64,000 bases of DNA from contig JAGVPG010000032.1 in assembly GCA_020052375.1 (NCBI GenBank), forward strand, positions 25,687 through 89,686, given 5' to 3'. A model generated the notes under the pieces. It made no database searches. It had not been told where the DNA came from and was given only the letters and a program-made list of their open reading frames with translations. The position numbers and the translations under genes are program-made. The DNA is from Actinomycetota bacterium. Its GTDB lineage: Bacteria; Actinomycetota; JAHEXW01; JAGVPG01. Below are positions 9,334 to 18,124 of the stretch, one piece after another (the stretch's first letter is position 1; the number at the start of each line of letters is the position of its first letter).

Positions 9334-11562
9334 TTAAGGAACGCTTGTAGATGCGGAACGATAAATAGTTATACCGGCACTGGTGATTTCAGCACTATTG
9401 TCAATAGTTCCAACAAACGGATTTGCAATAACGACTTGGAAAGTAATCGTTCGCGTTTGAGATGCATTCACTTGGATATTGGAACCCTCGATGCGGTTTA
9501 GTCCGGCATTGTATGTGACCGAAGAACTTCCTACACCGTCAAGCAACACAGATCCAGGGACATAGGTTGTATTTGCAGGTATGTTGTCATATACAGTAAC
9601 AGATTGTGAACTGCTTGATGTGTGAGTCAAGTCAATAGTATACGTAATTGTACTTCCTGCTGCAGCATTTACCGGTGCAGTCTTAGTAGATGGAGTAAAT
9701 GGTGGTGGTGGTGGACCTATTGTATGAGATGCTGAGGTCGATACACCTAACATGTCAGTTATATCTGCTGTATTAATTATAGTACCGGAAGCACCTATAG
9801 TTACTTGGAATCTGAAAAGTGCTGATGTTAGCCCAGGTACTAAAATACGTTGGCTAAGATAATAAACAGAGCCTAGTTGATATAAAGGATCTGGTGATAT
9901 GGTCTGTCCATCTAGAGTTGCAGATCCTACGACATATGAGGTACCTGTTGGAATTATGTCGTAGATGTCAGCATAAGCCGGTGCGGCGGTTGTATTATTG
10001 GCATATATCGTATACTGCACGACATCACCTGTATTTGCAGTAGCTGGTCCAGTCTTTGTTGACGTGCTAAAATCCGGGTCGAGCAGTGTTACATAGTATG
10101 GTCCATATGTGGCTGATGCATTACCTGCTTGATCGGTTGCTTGAAGATAATATCGATAAGTATCAGCACTCCAGTTGACTGGGAGTCCAGTATTCATATC
10201 ATCAAGATAGTTCCATGACCATCGTCTTACTCCGTTATAGGCTGGTTGCGACTGATGCACAAGATAAGCACTGTCACTCTCCCTGTAAACATCGATAGTC
10301 ACGTATGAGCATTCACTGAGTCCGAACACAGTTGATAAAGATCTTACGCTGGCAAGGTCATAGGGTATACCAGGTGGAGATGCAGGTGTTGATGGATAGT
10401 TTCTTACCTCACTAATGACAGGTGCTGTACTTGCGTTTTTATGGTAGTCGTAAGTGTATTTCTCATGAGTGAGCAAGAGAAGTGTTGTATCCGATGGAGT
10501 TGCACGCACACGGATTTCTCCGATAACACCGTTCGCGTCCGTCTCTCTTTTCACAGCATAGAACGGTACATCACCATTTTCAGGTATTAGATACCAGCCA
10601 GCCGGCCAATACGTTCCCCAGTCATACCAGTTGTAGTATTCGCGGACCACACTTGTCTGGTCAGCCGTCGCCCACACACCGTTTGGATCTAGTGCCCACT
10701 GTTCGGTTGTGTTCCATTGGCCATCATATATGTATTTATTAGCGAGTTGATCCGGCAAGAAGAATCTATAGTAAGCATAACCATATCCGGAAGTCGCGCC
10801 AGTCGTAGAATCAAAAAGTGCTCCCCAATATGTTTGTTGTTCCGATTTAACATATTCATATTTAGCGATTACGTCGCCTTCTTTATAAAAGAAATTACCA
10901 CCTTCAGTTTTTACCAAAGGTGTTCCATATCCTATCATCTCGATATTTATTACTTGCTGGGTCGAACCGTCGAAATAGAAGTAACGTGTTGATAGTGGAA
11001 TTGGGTCGTATCCTGTCGCTAGTGCAGTGACATAATAATATCCTGAAGATATACCTTTAAAAGAATAGTAACCATCACCTGAGGTTGTGTAGGTATCAAC
11101 GATATTATCTCGCTTATCGTTAAGTGTTACTAAGGCATTTGCGATAATCCCACCTTCAACTCGTTCGATCACCTGACCATATACGGGGTCAGTTGGGGAC
11201 CATACACGTCCAGAAGGTGTTGGGGTCGGGCCAGGTCCTGGCTGCGGACCTGGAGAAGGTGTTGGCGGGGTGCCTATTGGTACGGTACCCGTGCTCGTAC
11301 CTGTACCTGTTCCTGTCTGTGCTGTTCCGGCTCCGGTGCCGACGGCTTGGCCGGCGCCGACCTTGAGTGTTTGGACGTTTGTCATGAACGGATCCGATTT
11401 TGAATCCCATTCGGGTTCGGGGGTGTAGGGTTCGACCTTGACTTCCTGGGGTTTGAATTCCTCGACGACTTTACCGGGGCCGCAACCCGCGAAGGTCAAC
11501 CCGACAAGCGCTATGACTATTATAAAAAGCCCGATATGGACTGCCTTACCCTTAAGAGGCAT
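9334..11562 (-). CDS. large surface lipoprotein with carboxypeptidase-regulatory-like and two DUF11 domains
   Basis: A 742-residue exported lipoprotein. The signal sequence ends in the lipobox GLTFAGC (Cys27). A Pro/Gly/Thr-rich linker (about 75-120) is followed by a carboxypeptidase-regulatory-like beta sandwich (about 125-210, GQVIERVEGG, GDGYYSFKGI), a long Tyr/Trp-rich region (about 210-490), and two DUF11-type repeats (about 500-610 and 625-740). Each DUF11 repeat starts with a TxxKT motif and carries a YDIIPTGTSYV or YDNIPANTTYV signature. ATG 11562 is chosen over the upstream GTG 11580 because GGAGG lies 11 bases before it. DUF11 domains usually occur in cell-surface proteins. The gene is isolated, faces away from rel, and looks more AT-rich than its neighbours. 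Confidence 0.8.
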   Translation of the reverse strand: MPLKGKAVHIGLFIIVIALVGLTFAGCGPGKVVEEFKPQEVKVEPYTPEPEWDSKSDPFMTNVQTLKVGAGQAVGTGAGTAQTGTGTGTSTGTVPIGTPPTPSPGPQPGPGPTPTPSGRVWSPTDPVYGQVIERVEGGIIANALVTLNDKRDNIVDTYTTSGDGYYSFKGISSGYYYVTALATGYDPIPLSTRYFYFDGSTQQVINIEMIGYGTPLVKTEGGNFFYKEGDVIAKYEYVKSEQQTYWGALFDSTTGATSGYGYAYYRFFLPDQLANKYIYDGQWNTTEQWALDPNGVWATADQTSVVREYYNWYDWGTYWPAGWYLIPENGDVPFYAVKRETDANGVIGEIRVRATPSDTTLLLLTHEKYTYDYHKNASTAPVISEVRNYPSTPASPPGIPYDLASVRSLSTVFGLSECSYVTIDVYRESDSAYLVHQSQPAYNGVRRWSWNYLDDMNTGLPVNWSADTYRYYLQATDQAGNASATYGPYYVTLLDPDFSTSTKTGPATANTGDVVQYTIYANNTTAAPAYADIYDIIPTGTSYVVGSATLDGQTISPDPLYQLGSVYYLSQRILVPGLTSALFRFQVTIGASGTIINTADITDMLGVSTSASHTIGPPPPPFTPSTKTAPVNAAAGSTITYTIDLTHTSSSSQSVTVYDNIPANTTYVPGSVLLDGVGSSSVTYNAGLNRIEGSNIQVNASQTRTITFQVVIANPFVGTIDNSAEITSAGITIYRSASTSVP

Positions 11563-11693
11563 TAATCCCTGTTCCTCCACTATTTCCTTTTTTGCAAGGC
11601 ATATATTCGGCAGCTTGGCAATGAAACTTTAACCCTCGCGCTCGTCAAGCTATGTAAAAGTATAGCGTAAACGAAAAATGCAAGTCAAATGGA

Positions 11694-11888
11694 AAGGATG
11701 TGTATGGTCTCGACGACTGCTCGCCGTCCTGGTGTTTACTGCGCAATCTTCTTAGGTCGCTGCGGAACTCGCTCGGGTTTAATCTAGTTAAGAATAGAAT
11801 GCGTCGCTCAAACAGTCCTCGCGACCTGGCAGATAGCTCGTAAATCCACAGGTCAGCTCGCAATGTTGCCTCGACCATACACATCCTT
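11694..11888 (+). repeat. structured intergenic element, copy E2
   Basis: A second copy of the element at 7.9 kb. The ends are a perfect 16-bp inverted repeat: AAGGATGTGTATGGTC (11694-11709) against 11873-11888. An inner stem pairs AGGTCGC (11754-11760) with GCGACCT (11821-11827). It shares with E1 the block TCGCCGTCCT (11721-11730), and the block running from GACCTGG (11823) through GCTCG to GTCAGCTC (ending 11859). The terminal and inner stems differ in sequence between copies while staying paired. It fills the divergent spacer between the lipoprotein gene and rel. Apart from the rel promoter region, the rest of 11563-12020 holds nothing recognised. Confidence 0.6.
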
Positions 11889-11921
11889 CCTAGTATTGCA
11901 GGTCCGATAGCATAGCTATAC

Positions 11922-11950
11922 TTGTCAGTGACGACCGCTTCGGTTACTAA
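11922..11950 (+). promoter_or_regulatory. candidate sigma-70 promoter of rel
   Basis: TTGTCA (11922-11927), a 17-base spacer and TACTAA (11945-11950) form a plausible housekeeping promoter about 70 bases upstream of the rel start. The spacer contains a GTGAC...GTTAC dyad. No transcription data are available. Confidence 0.45.
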
Positions 11951-12020
11951 AACAAAGGAGGAAAAAAATTCTACTGTGCTAAGATAATGGAGGAAATATT
12001 ATTTCTATCAGGAGACTTAC

Positions 12021-14183
12021 GTGGTCAATGATCTCTTAAAAAAGGTGCTTAAATACAATCCGAAGGCGGATACCAAGCTTATAAAGAAAGCTTATGAGTT
12101 CGCGTATTCGGCGCATACCGACCAGTACCGGAAGTCCGGAGAGCAGTACATACTACACCCTCTTAGTGTTGCGGAGATCCTGGCGGATCTCGAGATGGAT
12201 ACGTCCACGATAGAAGGAGCTCTGCTGCACGATGTCGTCGAGGACACTTCGGTGACGCTGGACGAGGTAAGGAAGGAGTTCGGAGAGGAGGTAGCCGGGC
12301 TTGTCGACGGTGTCACCAAACTTGGCCGGATCAAGTACAAGAAGTCGGAAGAAGCGCAGGTAAAAAACCTACGGAAGATGCTGGTCGCGATGGCAAAAGA
12401 CATCCGCGTCATCATGATCAAGCTGGCGGACCGGCTGCACAACATGCGTACCCTATCGCATCTTGGCACGGAAAAACAGCAGATGAAAGCGCAAGAGACA
12501 CTTGAAGTCTACGCGCCGATCGCTCACCGGCTGGGTATCCACCAGATAAAAGCGGAGCTGGAGGACCTGGCTTTTGTCAATCTATATCCCAAACAGTACG
12601 CGGAGATCGTCCATCTGGTAGCGGAACGCAGCGAAAAGCGTGAGACCTACATCCAGAATGTCATTGAGGCGCTTAAGGCGGAGCTAAAGAAAGCTAAGGT
12701 CAAAGCAGATCTTTCCGGAAGGGCGAAACACTACTACAGTATCTATAAAAAGATGGTCGAACAGCACCGGGAGTTTGATGATATATACGACCTGGTAGCG
12801 GTTCGTGTCATCGTCGATACGATCAAAGACTGCTATGCCGCTCTCGGTGTCGTCCACTCGATGTACAAACCGATACCCGGCAGGTTCAAAGACTATGTCG
12901 CAATGCCTAAACTGAACATGTACACGTCGATACATACATCCGTCGTAGGTCCGGAAGGGCGGCAAGTGGAGATACAGGTGCGTACGCATGAGATGCACAA
13001 GACCGCCGAATATGGCATCGCGGCGCACTGGCGGTATAAGGAGAAAGAGAAAGGGAAGGACCAGTTCGAGGAGCGTCTGGCCTGGCTTCGCCAGATGCTG
13101 GAATGGCAAAGTGACGTCAAAGACCCGCGTGAGTTTATGGAGGCCTTACGGATCGACCTTCTTGAGAACGAGGTCTATGTGTTCACACCGCAAGGGCAGG
13201 TATTGAGCTTTCCAAGGGGCGCCACGCCGATCGACTTCGCTTACACCATCCACACGGATGTCGGCAATCATTGCATAGGAAGCAGGGTGAACGGCCGCAT
13301 CGTCCCTCTCGAGTACGGACTGAAAAGCGGTGATACTGTCGAGATCATAACCAGCAAGGCGGCTGCTAAGCCGAGCCGCGACTGGTTGAACCTGGTCAAG
13401 ACGACGAAAGCCCGGAACAAGATCAAGCACTGGTTTGCCAAAGAAGAAAAGAAAGAAAGCCAGCAGCTCGGTCGCGATATGTTGCAGAAAGCCATCAGGA
13501 AGCAGGGGTTGTCCATCCAGAAGGTCATGCACCAAGAGATGCTGGCTTTTATGGCGAAAGAATACAACTATAATACGACAGAAGACCTGTTCGCGGGCAT
13601 CGGCACAGGCATCGTATCCGCCCAACAGGTCACAACAAGGATGATGCATAAGCTGACAGGTAAAGAGCCCGCGGAGACAGCGCCGGCCGAGGCCGAAAAG
13701 ATCACGCAACCACGAAGGCCACCAACAGGCGCGGCGGGCGTTGTCATACAGGGATTAACGGACGTCTTGATCCGGTTGGCAAGATGCTGTAATCCGGTTC
13801 CGCCGGATAAGATCGTCGGATTCATAACCCGGGGAAGAGGTGTGACCGTCCATAGAGAGGATTGCTCGAATGTGAAAGACCTGATGAAAGAGAAGGACAG
13901 GTTTATAGAGGTCATATGGTCGGAGAAGCTGCCGGCGGCATTCCCGGTCGAGGTCAAAGTGGACGCGATGGACCGCACGAGACTGCTCCGTGATATAACA
14001 ACGGTGCTAGGCGAGTATAAGATCAACATATTGAGCGCTTCGGTCGTCGTCGGCAAAGACAGTATGGCGGCGACGCGGCTGACATTCGAGGTCGGTAACA
14101 TCGATCTGTTGAATGACATTCTGATCAGCCTGAAAAAAGTGGAAGGCGTCTTTGACGCGTACAGGGTGGTGCCAGGCTCGTGA
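12021..14183 (+). CDS. rel: bifunctional (p)ppGpp synthetase/hydrolase
   Basis: A full-length 720-residue Rel/SpoT stringent-response enzyme. In order: the HD hydrolase domain (about 25-180; HDVVEDT, DRLHNMRT), the synthetase domain (about 235-345; RVIVDTIKDCYAAL, the YKPIPGRFKDYVAMPK loop, NMYTSIHT), TGS (about 385-450; VYVFTPQG), a helical/zinc-finger-like region with ARCCNPVPPDKIVG, and a C-terminal ACT domain (about 640-715). Both catalytic halves look intact. GTG 12021 is preceded by AGGAGA. The stop overlaps the next gene by 4 bases, starting a compact operon that runs to recO. Confidence 0.96.
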   Translation: MVNDLLKKVLKYNPKADTKLIKKAYEFAYSAHTDQYRKSGEQYILHPLSVAEILADLEMDTSTIEGALLHDVVEDTSVTLDEVRKEFGEEVAGLVDGVTKLGRIKYKKSEEAQVKNLRKMLVAMAKDIRVIMIKLADRLHNMRTLSHLGTEKQQMKAQETLEVYAPIAHRLGIHQIKAELEDLAFVNLYPKQYAEIVHLVAERSEKRETYIQNVIEALKAELKKAKVKADLSGRAKHYYSIYKKMVEQHREFDDIYDLVAVRVIVDTIKDCYAALGVVHSMYKPIPGRFKDYVAMPKLNMYTSIHTSVVGPEGRQVEIQVRTHEMHKTAEYGIAAHWRYKEKEKGKDQFEERLAWLRQMLEWQSDVKDPREFMEALRIDLLENEVYVFTPQGQVLSFPRGATPIDFAYTIHTDVGNHCIGSRVNGRIVPLEYGLKSGDTVEIITSKAAAKPSRDWLNLVKTTKARNKIKHWFAKEEKKESQQLGRDMLQKAIRKQGLSIQKVMHQEMLAFMAKEYNYNTTEDLFAGIGTGIVSAQQVTTRMMHKLTGKEPAETAPAEAEKITQPRRPPTGAAGVVIQGLTDVLIRLARCCNPVPPDKIVGFITRGRGVTVHREDCSNVKDLMKEKDRFIEVIWSEKLPAAFPVEVKVDAMDRTRLLRDITTVLGEYKINILSASVVVGKDSMAATRLTFEVGNIDLLNDILISLKKVEGVFDAYRVVPGS

Positions 14184-14758
14184 TCCTAGAGACGGTGGTA
14201 GTCGGGTTTCTTATGACTAATTGTTATATTCTGGCAGATAAAAGAGGCGGGGATGCCGTGGTCATAGATCCCGGAGACGACGCGTCGAGCATCCTGGATG
14301 TCGTGAACGGCGAAGAGCTTAACGTCAAATATGTGCTCAATACGCACGGGCATTTCGATCATAACGGTGCCAACGAAGCGATAAAACTGGCGACGGGCGC
14401 CAAGATAGCTGCTGCAATAGAGGATGGTAATGCCGGTATAGACAGGCGGTTATCTGAAGGAGACGTCGTAAAGGTGGGATCGCTCGAGATCAAAGTCAAG
14501 TCGACATCCGGACACAGCGCCGGGAGCATATCCTTGATGGTAGACAATATGTTGTTTTCCGGCGACTTGATCTTCGCCGGTTCGGTAGGCAGGACCGATT
14601 TTCAAGGCGGCTCGTTGGAAGAACTACGGGAATCGCTTGAATGGGTATTGACTCTGCCTGACGACACGATCGTATATCCGGGACATGGCGAGCATTTCGG
14701 ACTTAGTGCAGAGAAGACCTCCAATCCCTATCTGGTGTGGGCGGGAAAAGATGAATGA
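14180..14758 (+). CDS. metallo-beta-lactamase-fold hydrolase (glyoxalase II/YcbL-like)
   Basis: A 192-residue MBL-fold enzyme. The metal motif THGHFDH lies at about residues 54-60, the third His in SGHSAGSI (about 113), the bridging Asp in FSGDLIFAGSVGRTDF (about 130-140) and the last His in YPGHG (about 172). The short form without the glyoxalase II C-terminal helix matches YcbL-type hydrolases, which act on thioesters such as S-lactoylglutathione analogues. The GTG start overlaps the rel stop; the end overlaps cdd by 8 bases. The rel-MBL neighbourhood is common in Gram-positive-like genomes. Confidence 0.88.
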   Translation: MILETVVVGFLMTNCYILADKRGGDAVVIDPGDDASSILDVVNGEELNVKYVLNTHGHFDHNGANEAIKLATGAKIAAAIEDGNAGIDRRLSEGDVVKVGSLEIKVKSTSGHSAGSISLMVDNMLFSGDLIFAGSVGRTDFQGGSLEELRESLEWVLTLPDDTIVYPGHGEHFGLSAEKTSNPYLVWAGKDE

Positions 14759-15149
14759 CATATCCAAAGAAGAATTGATGAAACAGGCGACCGGTGCCAT
14801 GAGGAATGCGTATACGCCTTACAGCGGATTAAGAGTCGGAGCGGCTTTGGAGACCGGTGACGGGACAGTCTATACGGGCGCGAACATCGAGAACTCGTCT
14901 TACGGATTATCGATATGCGCCGAACGGGTCGCCCTTTTCAAGGCCGTATCCGAAGGAAAGACCGGATTCAAAAGGATGGCTCTGGCCTCGGATGGGACCG
15001 CGACTATCGTACCGTGCGGGGCGTGTCTTCAAGTACTGGCTGAATTAAGTCCGGATCTTCAGGTGATCACAAAGGACGCGGACGGAAATATCCAGGAAAA
15101 GGCGCTTGATAGTTATCTGCCGGAAGCATTTAAGATATTTGAAGGGTAG
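14751..15149 (+). CDS. cdd: cytidine deaminase
   Basis: Converts cytidine and deoxycytidine to uridine forms. The 133-residue product shows the small tetrameric Cdd pattern: YSGLRVGAAL near residue 24, the substrate motif NIENSSYGLSICAER with zinc Cys and catalytic Glu (CAE), and the PCGACLQVL zinc pair. ATG 14751 overlaps the MBL stop. With deoC 1.4 kb downstream it forms a nucleoside-salvage pair in the same operon. Confidence 0.95.
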   Translation: MNDISKEELMKQATGAMRNAYTPYSGLRVGAALETGDGTVYTGANIENSSYGLSICAERVALFKAVSEGKTGFKRMALASDGTATIVPCGACLQVLAELSPDLQVITKDADGNIQEKALDSYLPEAFKIFEG

Positions 15150-15159
15150 GGAATAAGCG

Positions 15160-15627
15160 GTGGTCCTGATAACCAGGGGTAAAGAGATCGTTCCCGAAGT
15201 GTTGAAGGATCTTGTCGCCTTCGAGCGTGAACACGGTTCCGGAGGATTCGACAAATGGTTGCTGCCGGTGTTTTCGAATTTCGGTCTTCTATATGTGATG
15301 AGGGAAGGCGGTGACCTGGTCGGCACCGCTCAATTAATGCGTGTTTGGGAAAGGCCGGATGCTATCTGCGTGGCGGGGATAGCCGTCCGGAAAGACCGGC
15401 GTGGCGAAGGGCTTGGCACCTTGCTGATGAGCCATATCTTAAAAGACCTTAAACGAGACGGATTCAATGAGGTCCGGCTGACGGTGTCGCCGGAGAACAC
15501 CGCGGCTATGAAGATCTATTGTGACAAGATGGGGTTCAAAAAGAGGGGCATGGAAAAGGATTTCTATGGAGAGGGCGAGGATCGCCTGGTGCTGGTAAAA
15601 CAACTGAAAGAAGTCACGGGTGAGTAA
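15160..15627 (+). CDS. GNAT-family N-acetyltransferase
   Basis: A 155-residue acetyltransferase. The acetyl-CoA pyrophosphate loop is RRGEGLGTLLM (about residues 79-89), preceded by the beta-4 strand AGIAVRKD and followed by the RLTVSPENTAAMKIYCDKMGF segment typical of motif B. GTG 15160 is the start. Its end overlaps era by 8 bases. The substrate is unknown; location in an era operon gives no direct hint. Confidence 0.87.
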   Translation: MVLITRGKEIVPEVLKDLVAFEREHGSGGFDKWLLPVFSNFGLLYVMREGGDLVGTAQLMRVWERPDAICVAGIAVRKDRRGEGLGTLLMSHILKDLKRDGFNEVRLTVSPENTAAMKIYCDKMGFKKRGMEKDFYGEGEDRLVLVKQLKEVTGE

Positions 15628-16525
15628 GGCCAAAAAGAAGCCGTTCAAGAGCGGATTCGTTGGCATAGTCGGCCGCACGAACGTCGGCAAATCGACGCTG
15701 TTGAACACGCTTGTCAGATCCAAGATCGCCATTACGTCTCATAGACCGCAGACGACCAGGCACCGGATCCGCTGTATATTGACGCGAGACGATGTCCAGA
15801 TAGTCTTTATAGACACCCCCGGGTTTCACAAACCGCACAATCTTCTGGGCGAAAAGCTCAATAAGGCGGTGACCGCTACGATCGAAGAAGTCGATGTCGT
15901 ACTTTTTATGCTCGACGGCAGCGAGGACATAGGGGGTGGTGATCACTTTATGGCCAGGCATCTCGCTCTTACAAGAACGCCGGTAGTCGTCGCATTGAAC
16001 AAGATCGACAGGATAACCAACCGTCAGACCCGGGAAAAAGTCGAGATCGCGGAGCGGCTCGGGAGTTTCAAAGCGGTGATCCCCATATCGGCGCGGAGCG
16101 GCGAGAATGTTAACTTGCTCATCGAAGAGCTGGTATCTCTACTGGGAGAAGGTCCGCAGTATTACCCGGAAGGCGTTTTGACGGATGAACCGGAGAACGT
16201 CATCATAGCGGAGTTCATCAGGGAAAAGATATTGGATTTGACACGCGAAGAAGTTCCGCATAGTGTAGCGGTAGCAGTCGAAGAGATGAGCAAACGTCAA
16301 GGCCGGGACCTTGTCGACATCATGGCGAACGTATATGTCGAGAAGGATTCGCAAAAAGGGATATTGATAGGCAAACAGGGCAGCCTGCTGAAAACGATTG
16401 CGACAAGGGCGAGAAAAGATATCGAAGCGCTCCTGGGAAGCCAGATCAACCTGAAAGTATGGGTGAAAGTGGAGAAAGACTGGCGCAAGCGGGAAGCCGC
16501 TATGCATAAGGTAGGAATAGAGTAA
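15620..16525 (+). CDS. era: GTPase Era
   Basis: Era binds 16S rRNA and helps assemble the 30S subunit. The 301-residue protein has G1 GRTNVGKST (about 17-25), switch II DTPGFH (about 63), G4 NKID (about 127) and the SARSG G5 region. Its C-terminal KH domain (about 200-295) includes the GKQGSLLKTIATRARKDIE RNA-binding helix. GTG 15620 overlaps the acetyltransferase stop. The gene is intact and of normal length. Confidence 0.97.
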   Translation: MSKAKKKPFKSGFVGIVGRTNVGKSTLLNTLVRSKIAITSHRPQTTRHRIRCILTRDDVQIVFIDTPGFHKPHNLLGEKLNKAVTATIEEVDVVLFMLDGSEDIGGGDHFMARHLALTRTPVVVALNKIDRITNRQTREKVEIAERLGSFKAVIPISARSGENVNLLIEELVSLLGEGPQYYPEGVLTDEPENVIIAEFIREKILDLTREEVPHSVAVAVEEMSKRQGRDLVDIMANVYVEKDSQKGILIGKQGSLLKTIATRARKDIEALLGSQINLKVWVKVEKDWRKREAAMHKVGIE

Positions 16526-16572
16526 GATGGAAGATCTAGTCTTCACTCCTCCATCTTTATTCTTCCATCTTA
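16523..16572 (+). repeat. 12-bp inverted repeat between era and deoC
   Basis: TAAGATGGAAGA (16523-16534) is the exact reverse complement of TCTTCCATCTTA (16561-16572), with a 26-base loop. The left arm begins on the era stop codon. No T-run follows, so it may be an mRNA-processing or stability hairpin, or a simple-sequence remnant, rather than a terminator. Confidence 0.6.
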
Positions 16573-16585
16573 GAACGGAGGTTAT

Positions 16586-17275
16586 ATGCCGATAAACCGG
16601 GCGCAACTGGCAAAGATGATCGATTACGCACTGCTAAGAGCGGACGCCACAGAAGCTGATGTCCGGAGACTCTGCGACGAAGCGATGCAATACCACGTCG
16701 CGTCCGTCTGTGTGAATCCGGTCTATGTCGGACTGGCTAAAACGTTTCTTAAGGGGTCGGACGTTAAGGTCGGCTCGGTCGTCGATTTTCCCCTGGGTGC
16801 GTCGACCGTCCGGGACAAAAGCTTCGAGGCGCTGGATCTTGTCGGACGCGGAGCGGTAGAGATCGATATGGTGCTGAATATCGGCGGTCTAAAGTCCGGC
16901 CGTTATGAGCTCGTCAAAAGAGGCATAGAAGCCGTAGTCAAGCTATGCAGGGCAAAGGAACCGGAGATCGGCGAGGCGCTTATCATAAAGGTCATCATAG
17001 AGGCATGCTACCTGACAGATCAGGAAAAACGGCTGGCGTCGGAGATGGCCAAGAAGGCCGGAGCGGATTTTGTCAAGACGTCCACCGGTTTCGGTTCGGG
17101 CGGCGCAACTATTAAAGACGTGAAGCTCATGCGCGAAACGGTCGGTTTCGACGTCGGCGTAAAGGCCTCCGGCGGGATCAAGGACTGTGAGAAGGCGATA
17201 TTGATGATAGAAGCCGGCGCTACGCGCATAGGCACCAGCAACGCGGTAGGAATCCTAGAGGAATGCAACGAATAA
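16586..17275 (+). CDS. deoC: deoxyribose-phosphate aldolase
   Basis: Cleaves 2-deoxyribose-5-phosphate to acetaldehyde and glyceraldehyde-3-phosphate. The 229-residue product has VDFPLGAS, the EIDMVLNIGGLKSG Asp motif, IKVIIEACYLT with the activating Lys, FVKTSTGFGSGGAT with the Schiff-base Lys (about residue 155) and VKASGGIKD. ACGGAGG precedes ATG 16586. It works with cdd in deoxynucleoside salvage. Confidence 0.96.
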   Translation: MPINRAQLAKMIDYALLRADATEADVRRLCDEAMQYHVASVCVNPVYVGLAKTFLKGSDVKVGSVVDFPLGASTVRDKSFEALDLVGRGAVEIDMVLNIGGLKSGRYELVKRGIEAVVKLCRAKEPEIGEALIIKVIIEACYLTDQEKRLASEMAKKAGADFVKTSTGFGSGGATIKDVKLMRETVGFDVGVKASGGIKDCEKAILMIEAGATRIGTSNAVGILEECNE

Positions 17276-17285
17276 GTAGTGAACA

Positions 17286-18023
17286 GTGCCACTTTACAAG
17301 ACTAAAGGGATCGCCCTCAACACTTATAAGCTCGGTGAGGCAGACAAGATCATCGTACTCATCTCTCCCGAACGCGGTAAGATCAGGGCTGTCGCAAAGG
17401 GTGTCAGGAAGACTAAAAGCAAGTTCGGCAGCCGACTCGAACCCTTCACGTTTATAGACCTCATGCTTTATGAGGGCAAGAACCTCGATATCGTCAACCA
17501 GGCCGAGATCATCGACTCGTTCAAGGAGATCCGCGCCGATCTAAACAAGCTCAAGTACGGTTCGGTGATGCTTGAACTGGCCGATAAGGTCAGCCAGGAG
17601 AACGAGGATTCCAGACAGGTATTCTTACTCCTTCTTAACGCGTTGAAAGAACTAAAGACGTCGGACGAGAAACAAGCGCTTTTGCTTGCCATATTCGAGT
17701 TGAAGTTGATGAGTGTCATCGGCTTCAGTCCTCACATCGACCAATGTGCCGCGTGCGGTGTAAACACAAAACCGGGCAATCTTTTCAGTATCAAATACGG
17801 CGGGCTTCTATGTGCGGGCTGCATCGACCGGGACCCGGCGGCCATACCTTTGTCGAACGAAAGTCTTAACAGATTGCCTGAAGTCATCAAAGCGACGTCT
17901 CACAGCTGGAAAGACCTGGATATCTCCGAAAAAAGCGAGAACGACATCCTTAAGCTCGCGGACGCTTTTGCCGCCTATCACATGGACCGCCCTATAAAAA
18001 GTTCAAAGCTTCTCAACATCTAA
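17286..18023 (+). CDS. recO: DNA repair protein RecO
   Basis: RecO anneals ssDNA and loads RecA with RecR/RecF. The 245-residue protein begins with the OB-fold (YKTKGIALNTYKLGEADKI) and carries the four-Cys zinc finger C-x2-C...C-x2-C (CAACG and CAGC, about residues 156-180) typical of Gram-positive and Thermus RecO. GTG 17286 is the start. era-recO order is classical; deoC is placed between them here. Confidence 0.95.
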   Translation: MPLYKTKGIALNTYKLGEADKIIVLISPERGKIRAVAKGVRKTKSKFGSRLEPFTFIDLMLYEGKNLDIVNQAEIIDSFKEIRADLNKLKYGSVMLELADKVSQENEDSRQVFLLLLNALKELKTSDEKQALLLAIFELKLMSVIGFSPHIDQCAACGVNTKPGNLFSIKYGGLLCAGCIDRDPAAIPLSNESLNRLPEVIKATSHSWKDLDISEKSENDILKLADAFAAYHMDRPIKSSKLLNI

Positions 18024-18028
18024 GAAGT

Positions 18029-18098
18029 GGGGTCAGGTCTTGTATTTTGACATTCTTAGACTACTCAGCAAGAATGTCAAAATACAAGACCTGACCCC
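18029..18098. repeat. 29-bp-arm perfect inverted repeat between recO and glyQ
   Basis: The arms 18029-18057 and 18070-18098 are exact reverse complements (starting GGGGTCAGGTCTTGTATTTT) around a 12-base loop. The structure fills nearly the whole recO-glyQ spacer. It resembles the long palindromic REP/REPIN or transposase-recognised elements found between genes in many bacteria. It could fold into a very stable RNA hairpin in a recO-glyQ transcript. No transposase gene is in the window. Confidence 0.85.
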
Positions 18099-18124
18099 CT
18101 TATGATAAGATTACTTTTATTAAA

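Noticed and set aside
11645..11884. 79-codon minus-strand frame across element E2
   Set aside because: It runs through a repeat with inverted ends and lacks a ribosome-binding site; the sequence conservation between E1 and E2 is better explained by stems than by codons.
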